A stretch of 64,000 bases of DNA from Lachnospiraceae bacterium (GCA_009774245.1 VSNM01000012.1:39324-103323), one strand, 5' to 3'. Shown: positions 26,142-33,389, counted from the stretch's first letter. Program-made: numbers and translations. Notes: generated from the letters alone by a model not told the origin.

Positions 26142-27527
26142 ATGAAGCAGTTTGTAGACCGGGAACTTGAGATGCGGACTCTGGAGAGGGAATACGCCAA
26201 AAAGGAGGCGTCATTGGTTATTGTATATGGAAGGCGGCGTGTGGGAAAGACGACGCTCCTAAATGAGTTTGCAAAGGATAAAAAGACAATTTATTTTCTG
26301 GCAACACAGGAGTCGGAGAGCATTAATAGAGATCTGTTTCGGGAAAAGGCAGCAGAATTTACACAAAATGAAGTACTTATGAATGCAGTTGTTGATCGAT
26401 GGGACACCATATTTAAGGCGATTGTATCAGCAGGCGGCCAGGACAGGATTGTTGTTGTATTGGATGAATTTCAATATCTTGGCAGGACGAATCCGGCATT
26501 TCCGTCCATTTTTCAGAGAGTATGGGATGAGGTCTTAAAGGAAAGTAACATTATGGTCATATTGTGTGGTTCTTTGATCTCTATGATGGTGTCTCAGACA
26601 TTGTCCTATCAGAGTCCGCTGTATGGTAGGCGCACGGCACAGATTCGACTAAAACAGATTCCATTTCGCTATTATCATGTTTTTTTTGACGGTCTGTCGT
26701 TTCAGGAACAGGTTGAGCGGTATGCGGTTACTGGAGGAGTACCCAAATACATTGAATCGTTTTTGGGGCAAGAGGATATTTATGCAGGGATAGAGGTAAA
26801 TATTCTGGAATTGTCAGGATACCTTTACGAAGAGCCATATTTTCTGCTGCAGCAGGAGGTCTCGGAACTGGGAAGTTATTTTTCTGTCCTGAGAGCCATC
26901 GCGTTTGGCAACACAAAGCTGGCTGATATATCCTCTGCCATAGGTGTCAAGGCGACGGACCTCACCAGAACATTGAAGACACTGATTGATCTGGATCTTG
27001 TAGAACGGGAAGTGCCAGTCACAGAGAAAGAGCCTGGTAAGAGCAAGAAAGGACTCTATCACATAAAAGACAATTTTATACGTTTCTGGTTCACGTTTAT
27101 ATATCCGAATCAAAGTGATATTGAGCGTGGAAATATCGAATATGTCATGGGAAAGATCAGAAAAAGTTTTGTGAGGAGTCACGCAGCATTTGTGTATGAG
27201 GACATTTGCAGGGAACTGTTGGGAGCAGACAGGCAGTTTCCTTATCATTTTTCCAGGATTGGGCGGTACTGGGATAAAAATACTGAAATTGATGTCGTAG
27301 CGGTGAATGAGGAGGAAAAAGTCATTTTATTTGGGGAGTGCAAATATTGGAGCACTCTTGTAGATGTCGATGTGTTCTATGAACTGGTCGATAAATCTAA
27401 GAGGGTATCATGGTGTCAGGGCGACAGGACAGAAGTGTTCATGCTGTTTGCAATCGGCGGGTACACCCAGCGCTTGATGGAGTTATCCAGAGCGCGGGAG
27501 GATTTGATATTAAAGAGCTGGTTATGA
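26142..27527 (+). CDS. ATPase with C-terminal nuclease-like domain (DUF234-type)
   Basis: A 461-residue protein of the archaeal-type ATPase group. P-loop YGRRRVGKTTLL at residues 29-40, Walker B IVVVLDEFQYL at about 103-113, sensor-like LCGSLISMM at about 146. A winged-helix region follows, then a DUF234-like domain with EIDVVAV at about 381 and LFGECKYW at about 396, the E..D..ExK layout of a PD-(D/E)XK nuclease fold. Such genes are common in gut Firmicutes and Bacteroidetes; their biological role is not established. ATG 26142 is 11 bases after AAGGAG. The upstream palindrome suggests regulation. Confidence 0.85.
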   Translation: MKQFVDRELEMRTLEREYAKKEASLVIVYGRRRVGKTTLLNEFAKDKKTIYFLATQESESINRDLFREKAAEFTQNEVLMNAVVDRWDTIFKAIVSAGGQDRIVVVLDEFQYLGRTNPAFPSIFQRVWDEVLKESNIMVILCGSLISMMVSQTLSYQSPLYGRRTAQIRLKQIPFRYYHVFFDGLSFQEQVERYAVTGGVPKYIESFLGQEDIYAGIEVNILELSGYLYEEPYFLLQQEVSELGSYFSVLRAIAFGNTKLADISSAIGVKATDLTRTLKTLIDLDLVEREVPVTEKEPGKSKKGLYHIKDNFIRFWFTFIYPNQSDIERGNIEYVMGKIRKSFVRSHAAFVYEDICRELLGADRQFPYHFSRIGRYWDKNTEIDVVAVNEEEKVILFGECKYWSTLVDVDVFYELVDKSKRVSWCQGDRTEVFMLFAIGGYTQRLMELSRAREDLILKSWL

Positions 27528-27575
27528 GATAGAAGGATGAAATAGATTTTGAGATTTTGTGAGGATATGAGGGAT

Positions 27576-28907
27576 ATGAACTGCGATTTAACTCAGGGAA
27601 ATATCATGAAAAAGCTGCTGAAGTTCGCTTTTCCGATCATGGTAGGCAATGTGCTGCAGCAGCTTTACAATGTGGTGGACACGCTGATCGTCGGGCGATT
27701 TCTCGGCAAGGACGCGCTGGCGGCGGTGGGTTCTTCCTACACACTGATGGTCTTTGTGACCTCGATCATATTAGGACTCTGCATGGGCAGCAGTGCCTTT
27801 TTTTCCATGCAGTTTGGCAGGCGTGACTATGACAGGCTGGAAAAGGGAATCTACATGGCGTTTCTGATGATCGGAGCAGTCACGGCCGCGCTGAATCTTC
27901 TGGTCTATGTGGGAATTGACGGGATTCTTGTATTTCTGCGCGTGCCGGGGGAGGTCGTGCCGTTTATGAAGGAGTATCTTCTGTGGATATTTGCGGGAAT
28001 CGTGGCGACGTTCCTGTATAATTTTGTGGCAAATTTCATGCGTGCACTCGGCAATTCTCTAATTCCACTATTATTTCTTGGCATCTCTGCGGTGCTGAAT
28101 ATCTTTCTGGATTTGTTCTTTATCCGCGTGCTGATGTGGGGTGTCGGCGGGGCGGCGGCAGCGACGGTGATCTCGCAGTATGTCGCCGGAGTCGGCATTC
28201 TGGTCTATTGTATAAAAAAGTATCCGGAAGTACAGATCAAAAAGGAAAACAGGCACTGGAACACGGACATCTTAAAGGAGCTGCTCGGCTTATCGTCGCT
28301 GACCTGTCTGCAGCAGTCGGTTATGAACTTTGGGATTCTGATGGTGCAGGGGCTTGTCAACAGCTTTGGTTCCGTGGTGATGGCAGCATTTGCGGCGGCT
28401 GTCAAGATCGATTCGTTTGCTTACTCGCCGGTGCAGGATTTCGGCAACGCATTTTCGACGTATGTGGCGCAGAACTACGGTGCGGGGAAGCAGGACAGAA
28501 TCCGCAGGGGAATGCGGGATGCGGTGCTTGGTGCGTTTGTATTCTGCGCCGTGATCTCCGTACTGGTAGTCGGATTTGCCAGACCGCTCATGTCGCTTTT
28601 TCTTGATGAGGGCAGCGCGGACGCAGTAGCGGTGGGCGTCGGATATCTGCGCATTGAGGCGTCGTTTTATTTTGGCATCGGACTGTTGTTTTTGTTTTAT
28701 GGGTATTTCCGGGCAGTCAATAGACCAGGCGTTTCGGTTGTCCTTACTGTGATATCGCTTGGAATGCGGGTGCTGCTGGCGTATACCCTGTCTGCTATTG
28801 AGGGGATTGGCGTGACAGGCATCTGGATGTCCGTGCCGATCGGGTGGTTTCTTGCGGACGCGGCGGGAGTGGTGTTTCTGATGCGCAGCCCTTTGCAGAG
28901 GAAATAA
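27576..28907 (+). CDS. MATE-family efflux transporter
   Basis: A 443-residue protein with 12 predicted membrane helices. The N-terminal LTQGNIMKKLLKFAFPIMVG and QQLYNVVDTLIVGRFLGKDAL are typical of NorM/DinF-like MATE exporters, with FGNAFSTYVAQNYGAG repeating the motif in the second half. It should export cationic drugs or metabolites using Na+ or H+. Start is ambiguous: ATG 27576 (GAGGA ten bases upstream) or ATG 27567. Downstream sequence is the type III TA promoter. Confidence 0.92.
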   Translation: MNCDLTQGNIMKKLLKFAFPIMVGNVLQQLYNVVDTLIVGRFLGKDALAAVGSSYTLMVFVTSIILGLCMGSSAFFSMQFGRRDYDRLEKGIYMAFLMIGAVTAALNLLVYVGIDGILVFLRVPGEVVPFMKEYLLWIFAGIVATFLYNFVANFMRALGNSLIPLLFLGISAVLNIFLDLFFIRVLMWGVGGAAAATVISQYVAGVGILVYCIKKYPEVQIKKENRHWNTDILKELLGLSSLTCLQQSVMNFGILMVQGLVNSFGSVVMAAFAAAVKIDSFAYSPVQDFGNAFSTYVAQNYGAGKQDRIRRGMRDAVLGAFVFCAVISVLVVGFARPLMSLFLDEGSADAVAVGVGYLRIEASFYFGIGLLFLFYGYFRAVNRPGVSVVLTVISLGMRVLLAYTLSAIEGIGVTGIWMSVPIGWFLADAAGVVFLMRSPLQRK

Positions 28908-28934
28908 GAAATAGTAAAGATTTGAAATTTATGA

Positions 28935-28963
28935 TTGATTTTTTTATGAAAATTGCATATAAT
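28935..28963 (+). promoter_or_regulatory. Promoter of the type III toxin-antitoxin locus
   Basis: TTGATT at 28935-28940, 17-base spacer and a perfect TATAAT at 28958-28963. Transcription would begin near 28970, about 20 bases before the first antitoxin repeat. Confidence 0.75.
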
Positions 28964-28988
28964 AAAAATGAACAAAGGAATTTGTTCG

Positions 28989-29096
28989 ATTTAAGTGCAT
29001 TGCTACTTTGAGTGCAAACCTTTAATTTAAGTGCTTCACTACTTTGAATGTGAACCTTTAATTTAAGTGCTTCGCAGCTTAAAATGCGAATCGTTA
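28989..29096 (+). ncRNA. toxI: ToxI-like antitoxin RNA: three tandem 36-nt repeats
   Basis: Three contiguous imperfect repeats of exactly 36 nt start at 28989, 29025 and 29061. Each opens with ATTTAAGTGC; the first two end ACCTTTA and differ at a few positions, the third is more diverged. A promoter precedes them, and a terminator plus a ToxN-like gene follow. This is the arrangement of type III antitoxins, whose repeat RNA is cut by the toxin into pseudoknot units of about 34-45 nt that bind and inhibit it. The 36-nt period falls in that range. There are no spacers, so this is not a CRISPR array. Confidence 0.85.
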
Positions 29097-29101
29097 GTTG
29101 T

Positions 29102-29132
29102 CAGGGAGATAAGCTTCTTATCTCCCTGTTTT
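29102..29132 (+). terminator. Terminator between ToxI repeats and the toxin gene
   Basis: CAGGGAGATAAG (29102-29113) pairs perfectly with CTTATCTCCCTG (29117-29128) across a 3-base loop and is followed by TTTT. In type III TA loci a leaky terminator in this place keeps antitoxin RNA in excess over toxin mRNA. Confidence 0.9.
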
Positions 29133-29153
29133 GCTATATGATGGAGGATAAGT

Positions 29154-29759
29154 ATGGATTTTTATCGTATAAATGAGAAGTATATTCAGTTTCTCCAAAG
29201 ATATGAAAAAGAAAAAAGAGGAGTTACGAAGGTACCTGATATTAGATATACAGATCGCAATAAATTTGCATTTGGTGCGGTTATGAGAGTAAATGGTATA
29301 AACTATTATGTGTCAGTATCTTCTTTTGACAGAAAGCAGGAGGCTAATATCTTAATCCGTGTACCTGGAGATAAAAAAGAAGTGAAAGGTTCTCTACGAT
29401 TCAATTATATGGTTCCGGTTCCTGATGAATGTATTGAGAAACTTGTGATTAAAGACGTTGAAGATGAAAAATACCGTTTGCTGTTGAATAAAGAATATCA
29501 GTTTTGTATGAACAATGCCGATCGAATTCAAAAGAAGGCGAATAAGATATATGAAATGGTCACAACAAATTGTAAACAGATTTTAACAGACAATAGCTGC
29601 GCTTTTAAAATTTTAGAGGTCGGATATCATGAATATAGTTACAGTTCAGCTATGCCGAACTGTAACGCATCAAGCCATGAAAAATCGCTTCGCGATGGCT
29701 TGATGCATCTCAACCACTACGCATTCTTACGGACTTTGCAGCGTAGTGCAAAGTCCTAG
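29154..29759 (+). CDS. toxN: Type III TA toxin, ToxN/AbiQ-like endoribonuclease, 3' end interrupted
   Basis: The visible frame gives 201 residues. Similarity to ToxN/AbiQ: N-terminal FYRINEKYIQFL, FAFGAVMRVNGINYYVSVSS (the family strand before its catalytic Thr/Ser and Lys), RFNYMVPVPDE (family NF..MIPV) and YRLLLNKEYQFCMNNADRI followed by a helix. GGAGG at 29143-29147 supports ATG 29154. After residue 161 the coding sequence enters a 137-bp element at 29637-29773. Removing element plus one GAATAT copy restores a frame ending ITNILKRNDS and 171 residues, the length of known ToxN. The toxin cleaves RNA and often acts as abortive phage defence. The present 40-residue foreign tail may impair it. 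Confidence 0.85.
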   Translation: MDFYRINEKYIQFLQRYEKEKRGVTKVPDIRYTDRNKFAFGAVMRVNGINYYVSVSSFDRKQEANILIRVPGDKKEVKGSLRFNYMVPVPDECIEKLVIKDVEDEKYRLLLNKEYQFCMNNADRIQKKANKIYEMVTTNCKQILTDNSCAFKILEVGYHEYSYSSAMPNCNASSHEKSLRDGLMHLNHYAFLRTLQRSAKS

Positions 29760-29773
29760 GCTGAACTGTAACT
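29637..29773. mobile_element. 137-bp insertion element in the toxN 3' end
   Basis: Terminal inverted repeats of 14 bp (AGTTACAGTTCAGC and GCTGAACTGTAACT) bound a 137-bp unit, flanked by the 6-bp direct repeat GAATAT (29631-29636 and 29774-29779). Inside are three hairpins: GTTACAGTTC/GAACTGTAAC at the left end, an 11-bp CATCAAGCCAT stem, and GGACTTTGCA/TGCAAAGTCC. It has no complete gene. Ends and duplication length differ from the 155-bp family, so this is a second MITE-like family. Confidence 0.85.
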
Positions 29774-29863
29774 GAATATATTACAAATATTTTGAAAAGA
29801 AATGATTCGTAAATACATTTGTAATATATTGATTAAATGGTATAGATACATAGGCAGTCCTTA

Positions 29864-30019
29864 GGAACTGTCACGAAATAACTTACCGATAGTCCGCAGG
29901 ATTTTTCTTTGATAGCGCCGCTAAAAAATCGGGCGCATAGCGGGCTATGTAACTGATTTTTTAGCGGTGATAGCGGAGAAAAAGACAAGGAATATGGTAA
30001 GTTATTTTGGGACAGTTCC
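29864..30019. mobile_element. MITE-like palindromic element, copy B
   Basis: A 156-bp unit with terminal inverted repeats GGAACTGTC...ACTTACC, 22 of 24 outer positions matching, flanked by TTA at 29861-29863 and 30020-30022. The internal palindrome CATAGCGGGCTATG matches copy A at 3389-3543. The right TTA is also the stop codon, read on the minus strand, of the yhhQ-like gene. It fills most of the gap between two convergent genes and could act as a terminator for both. Confidence 0.87.
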
Positions 30020-30709
30020 TTAGCGCCCAGCCAGCTTCCTTGCCAGATAGACTGCCGGAGTGTCTAACAGGCTTGTGAAAATAAAGATCACATAGCTTGA
30101 AAACACAATGTTCATCAGGGTATTGAATTCATAGACTCCCCAAAATGCGGCAAAGGTGTACAATAATGTATTAAAAAACTGTGAAACCAGCGTGGAGCCA
30201 TTGTTTCTGAGCCACAGGAATCTTTTGGAATCATTGCACCATTTTGTTGTGCGAGCCCAGATCGCATGGTATGCAAAGACATCGAACGCCTGTACGATCG
30301 CATAGACGACAATGCTGCTGAGCATCAGCCGCGGCGTGTTGGAGAAGACGGACGCGATCGCAGGCGAAGCCCAGTCGCTGGAATTTGGCGTATAGAGCAG
30401 CCAGGACTGTGAGATTAGGACAAACACGCCGGAAGTGAGGATTCCGATCAGGACTGCCTTATTTGCGGCGCGTTTTCCCTCCGTCTCGCTCAGGATATCT
30501 GTGACCAGAAATGTGGATGCAAACAGGATATTGCCGAGCGTCTGTTCCATCCCAAAGGCGTCTACGACGATCAGGACCTCAATGTTTGCTGCGATCGTTG
30601 CAAGCACCGTCCAGCAGTACAGGCCGGATTTTCCGAGAAAACGGTAAAAAAGCACCACACAGGTGTAGATCAGTACCAAACTGACAATTAATAAAAGTTC
30701 GTTGCTCAT
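30020..30709 (-). CDS. yhhQ: Queuosine precursor transporter, YhhQ family
   Basis: A 229-residue protein with about six membrane helices. It carries the YhhQ/VUT family segment FASTFLVTDILSETEGKRAANKAV at residues 63-86 and a later SSIVVYAIVQAFDVFAY. The family imports preQ0, preQ1 or queuine for tRNA queuosine modification. It lies 34 bases after a radical SAM gene and an HD-domain gene, matching a salvage operon. GGAGGAAT precedes the start. The stop codon TAA is part of the target duplication of MITE copy B, so the protein end is unchanged or restored by the insertion. Confidence 0.92.
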   Translation of the reverse strand: MSNELLLIVSLVLIYTCVVLFYRFLGKSGLYCWTVLATIAANIEVLIVVDAFGMEQTLGNILFASTFLVTDILSETEGKRAANKAVLIGILTSGVFVLISQSWLLYTPNSSDWASPAIASVFSNTPRLMLSSIVVYAIVQAFDVFAYHAIWARTTKWCNDSKRFLWLRNNGSTLVSQFFNTLLYTFAAFWGVYEFNTLMNIVFSSYVIFIFTSLLDTPAVYLARKLAGR

Positions 30710-30743
30710 GATAAATTCCTCCTAAGGGTAGTTTTTTCAGTTC

Positions 30744-31457
30744 CTAACCGACTCCAAAATCAGTGTTGTTCAGCAGTATGTCCACCCGGTCATCTGTGGC
30801 ATAAATCGGATAAAGCTTTTTCATGAAGAGGTCGATGACGGATGGATTTGGCTTTATTCCTGTAGTATTTGCGGTCATGATGTTGACACAGACGCGCTCG
30901 AAGTTAGCAAGGCCGGTCTCGATATCATACCGCATCGAGGCCTCTGTCTGACCGTCCAGTCCAAAGAGCAGACAGACCTCGTCAAAGCAGGCGGCAATCT
31001 CCGCGGGAGATGTCTCGTCGATACCCTTGCGGAGCACCTGCTCGCGGTAGGGACTGTCAAAGGTCTCTACACCGATCTTTATTTTAACTTGTATCCCATG
31101 CGTTTCAAAGATATTGCGCAGTGCTGCCACCGCGTCCCTGTGCATCCAGTGACACTCAAAATGGACTTCTTTGATTTTTTTTCCGATGCAGGTGTCGAGA
31201 ATTTGTTTCATTGTCCGGTTGTCCAGATCGATAAAGCTACCCGAATTGATGACTTCGAGTTTGCCATATTTCCCAGTGACCTGTCCGAGCACTGTCTGAT
31301 TCAGCGTGAAGTTGCTGTCCTCGTCAGGACTAAAGTCAAGGTGGTAGTCACAGAAGGTACAGCGCCGCCACTTGCAGCCTGCGCCGCGCAGCAGCACGAT
31401 CTCGCGCCTGTTTTTCTCTGTGATTTCAGAGTATCTGGTCAGTGTTTTGTTCTCCAT
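30744..31457 (-). CDS. Radical SAM enzyme, candidate queuine lyase (QueL-like)
   Basis: A 237-residue radical SAM protein. The cluster motif is GCKWRRCTFCDYH at about residues 27-39, a C-x6-C-x2-C variant instead of CxxxCxxC. Later IGVETFDSPYREQVLRKGI matches the GxESxs..L...NKG region of the superfamily. In gut Clostridia a radical SAM subgroup (QueL) converts queuine to preQ1; the neighbouring YhhQ transporter makes that the best reading, but substrate is inference. It abuts the HD gene with one base between, so the two are coupled. Confidence 0.8.
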   Translation of the reverse strand: MENKTLTRYSEITEKNRREIVLLRGAGCKWRRCTFCDYHLDFSPDEDSNFTLNQTVLGQVTGKYGKLEVINSGSFIDLDNRTMKQILDTCIGKKIKEVHFECHWMHRDAVAALRNIFETHGIQVKIKIGVETFDSPYREQVLRKGIDETSPAEIAACFDEVCLLFGLDGQTEASMRYDIETGLANFERVCVNIMTANTTGIKPNPSVIDLFMKKLYPIYATDDRVDILLNNTDFGVG

Positions 31458-31458
31458 A

Positions 31459-32040
31459 TTATGATTCCTGATATCCCACGATTTCGTAGATGTCCTTTCC
31501 GGCTTTTACAGAGAAATAATCTTTTAAGGCCATATTTTTGTCCCATTTTTCCTGCGGGTAGCTTCCGTACCGGCGCGCTACATCTGACATCCGCGCCTCC
31601 ATCGTCATGACGCCCTCAGCCCCCGCCATGCTGTCGCAGAGCTGAATCAGACGGTCATAGTCATCATATTCTGTCGCAGCCAGCGCTTCCTCGAGCTCCC
31701 TGACTTCATCCTCCGCGATATCAAAGTTGCCGATATAATCGTGGATGTTCTGAATGCTGAAGGAGTGCGTCAGACAAATTCTGGCTGCTTCATCATAGCC
31801 GAGCTTTTGCATATAATGATAGCCGTCATAGATATGTCCCATATGTTTTACGCCAAACTTTCTGCCGATATCGTGCAAAAGCCCTACAATGTAAGACTTT
31901 TCGCTGTCCATGCCCGCACAGGCTTTGGCAATCTGTTCCGCGCATCGGGCGGTTATTTTGCTGTGGTTCACCCATGCGCCTGGGTTGCACTGCCCGGCGT
32001 CTCTCAATAATTCTTCCGCTGTATTTCGATCTGGTAACAT
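31459..32040 (-). CDS. HD-domain phosphohydrolase of the queuosine salvage operon
   Basis: A 193-residue HD-domain protein: HSKITARCAEQIA near residue 26 gives the first His, LLHDIGRKFG at about 54-63 the HD pair, then MGHIYDGYHYMQ and CLTHSF further ligands, and a late LIQLCDSMAG Asp. Predicted metal-dependent phosphohydrolase. As first gene of the operon with the radical SAM and YhhQ-like genes it might process a phosphorylated precursor; that is inference. AGGAGG lies before ATG at 32040. Confidence 0.82.
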   Translation of the reverse strand: MLPDRNTAEELLRDAGQCNPGAWVNHSKITARCAEQIAKACAGMDSEKSYIVGLLHDIGRKFGVKHMGHIYDGYHYMQKLGYDEAARICLTHSFSIQNIHDYIGNFDIAEDEVRELEEALAATEYDDYDRLIQLCDSMAGAEGVMTMEARMSDVARRYGSYPQEKWDKNMALKDYFSVKAGKDIYEIVGYQES

Positions 32041-32182
32041 AGCAGCCTCCTCTAAATGAATCAGTGTGTTTTAGACAAAATTGTTACGCCTGCAATGCGA
32101 AAAAAATGCCAAGACCAGATAGGTGTGAACAGTAACAGTATATCACGTCAGGATGCAGAAAACAAGAGTAACAACAAAGTAC

Positions 32183-32210
32183 TTGAAAGTATTATCAGGT
32201 TTGTTATAAT
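32183..32210 (+). promoter_or_regulatory. Putative kptA promoter
   Basis: TTGAAA at 32183-32188, 16-base spacer, TATAAT at 32205-32210, about 45 bases before GTG 32256. Confidence 0.65.
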
Positions 32211-32255
32211 AAGAGGAGAAACGGTAAAGCATAATACAAAGTGGGAGTGATCACT

Positions 32256-32804
32256 GTGAGCAATAAAAAGGATAGTACGAGTAAGTTCATCAGCCTTGTC
32301 TTGCGTCATCACCCGGAAGCGGCGTATATACAGCTGGATGAGCATGGATGGGCTGATGTGGAGCAGCTGTTAGCGGGGATGAAAAAGACGGGGAGAAAGA
32401 TTAACAAGGAAACTTTGAAGGAGATTGTCAGGACAGACGGGAAACAGAGATATTCATTTAATGAGGACATGACTTTGATCCGTGCCAATCAGGGTCATAG
32501 CATTCCTGTCGATGTCGGACTAATGGAACAGGAACCGCCGGAATTTTTGTATCACGGAACGGCTGTTGGGTTTTATGAAAGTATTCAAAAGCAGGGACTT
32601 AGACCAATGAGCCGGTTATATGTGCATTTGTCAAAGGACATTGAGATTGCAGTTAATGTGGGAAAACGGCATGGTAAGCCAATTGTCCTGAAGATACACA
32701 GCGGCGATATGTACCGGGATGGCGTTATGTTTTATCTGTCCGAGAACGGTGTGTGGCTCACAAAGAGGGTTGAACCCCGATATGTTGAGCGGATAAGCGG
32801 ATGA
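32256..32804 (+). CDS. kptA: RNA 2'-phosphotransferase, KptA/Tpt1 family
   Basis: A 182-residue protein. It shows SKFISLVLRHHPE at the N-terminus, VRTDGKQRYSF, IRANQGHS, FLYHGT and YVHLSKD, all conserved in Tpt1/KptA with the Arg-His-Arg-Arg set. The family transfers a 2'-phosphate from RNA to NAD; in bacteria without tRNA splicing its natural substrate is unclear. GTG 32256 is chosen because GGGAGTG sits six bases upstream; a GTG at 32241 is an alternative. A tRNA gene follows 48 bases after the stop. Confidence 0.94.
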   Translation: MSNKKDSTSKFISLVLRHHPEAAYIQLDEHGWADVEQLLAGMKKTGRKINKETLKEIVRTDGKQRYSFNEDMTLIRANQGHSIPVDVGLMEQEPPEFLYHGTAVGFYESIQKQGLRPMSRLYVHLSKDIEIAVNVGKRHGKPIVLKIHSGDMYRDGVMFYLSENGVWLTKRVEPRYVERISG

Positions 32805-32812
32805 AAAAACAG

Positions 32813-32841
32813 TTGACAAAATGAAAAAGATGCGATAAGAT
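32813..32841 (+). promoter_or_regulatory. tRNA-Leu promoter
   Basis: TTGACA at 32813-32818, 17-base spacer, TAAGAT at 32836-32841, 11 bases before the mature 5' end. Confidence 0.8.
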
Positions 32842-32852
32842 AAATTTTGTTC

Positions 32853-32936
32853 GCGGAAGTGCTGGAATTGGCAGACAGGCAAGACTAAGGATCTTGTGTC
32901 GGTAACGACGTGTGGGTTCAAGTCCCATCTTCCGCA
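32853..32936 (+). tRNA. tRNA-Leu, anticodon AAG
   Basis: GCGGAAG (32853-32859) pairs with CTTCCGC (32929-32935) as acceptor stem, followed by discriminator A. The anticodon arm CAAGA-CTAAGGA-TCTTG places AAG at 34-36, reading CUU. A long variable arm (TGTCGGTAACGACG) confirms the class II leucine type, and GGTTCAAGTCC is the T loop. CCA is not encoded. A34 in tRNA-Leu is found in only some Firmicutes and may be read as inosine or left unmodified. Confidence 0.95.
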
Positions 32937-33003
32937 TTGGTAAAAGTGTGGGAAACCTTGGTACAATCAAATTGAAGAATCGGTATTTGAGAAGGTGCGG
33001 AAT

Positions 33004-33183
33004 ATGAAATATATCGGTGCATTTTTGCTATTTCTTATTGCTATATTTTTTGTGTGGATGGGATATATAATTTTGTCTGTTTTTAGTCTGTTAAGATGGC
33101 CTGTTTTCATAATAGTCTGTCTGTTTTTGGGTGAAATTTACTATCGTATTTGTAAATGGATGCGTTCATACTGCCCCAAATAA
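33004..33183 (+). CDS. Small membrane protein
   Basis: A 59-residue protein with two hydrophobic stretches (FLLFLIAIFFVWMGYIIL and WPVFIIVCLFLG) separated by SVFSLLR, and a basic C-terminus CKWMRSYCPK. No family recognised. ATG 33004 has GAAGGTG seven bases upstream. It stands alone downstream of the tRNA and is followed by a GTTGTTAGA hairpin at 33218-33240. Expression is plausible but unproven. Confidence 0.5.
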   Translation: MKYIGAFLLFLIAIFFVWMGYIILSVFSLLRWPVFIIVCLFLGEIYYRICKWMRSYCPK

Positions 33184-33236
33184 CTTCTAGTTTGTATACA
33201 TAAAAGCATAAACAAGAGGTTGTTAGAAAAAACTGT

Positions 33237-33389
33237 CTAACAACTTAATTCCGTAATTTTAACAAAAGCTTCTGTTAAAGGCAATTCCCTCCCAGCTTCC
33301 ATATCGTCAATGCCCCGGTCAAGCATCTTAAGCAATCTTTCATGATTGATTGTATCTCTGACCTTTTCATCTTGTAATGCATATGCCAT
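33237..33389 (-). CDS. Small antitoxin-like protein, orphan
   Basis: A 50-residue protein on the minus strand, starting MAYALQDEKV and containing LLKMLDRGIDDMEAGRELP followed by TEAFVKI. The D-M-E-A-G-R...EAF pattern is common in small addiction-module antitoxins and their relatives next to RelE/ParE toxins. AGGTGG five bases before ATG supports translation. No intact toxin gene is adjacent: upstream is only a 78-codon frame with no recognisable motif. It may be the leftover antitoxin of a lost module. The end overlaps the hairpin at 33218-33240. Confidence 0.6.
   Translation of the reverse strand: MAYALQDEKVRDTINHERLLKMLDRGIDDMEAGRELPLTEAFVKITELSC

Noticed and set aside
28989..29096. Tandem 36-bp repeats as a small CRISPR array
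   Set aside because: The repeats are contiguous without spacers, have no cas genes nearby, and sit between a promoter and a terminator before a ToxN-like gene.
30738..30747. Half of a third 155-bp-family element (CAGTTCC followed by TAA)
   Set aside because: Only seven bases match an element end and there is no partner end; chance or a remnant cannot be told apart.
30710..30750. preQ1 riboswitch before yhhQ
   Set aside because: The minus-strand leader between the radical SAM stop and yhhQ is only 34 bases; it has AAAAAACTA and AGGAGG but no room for the required stem.
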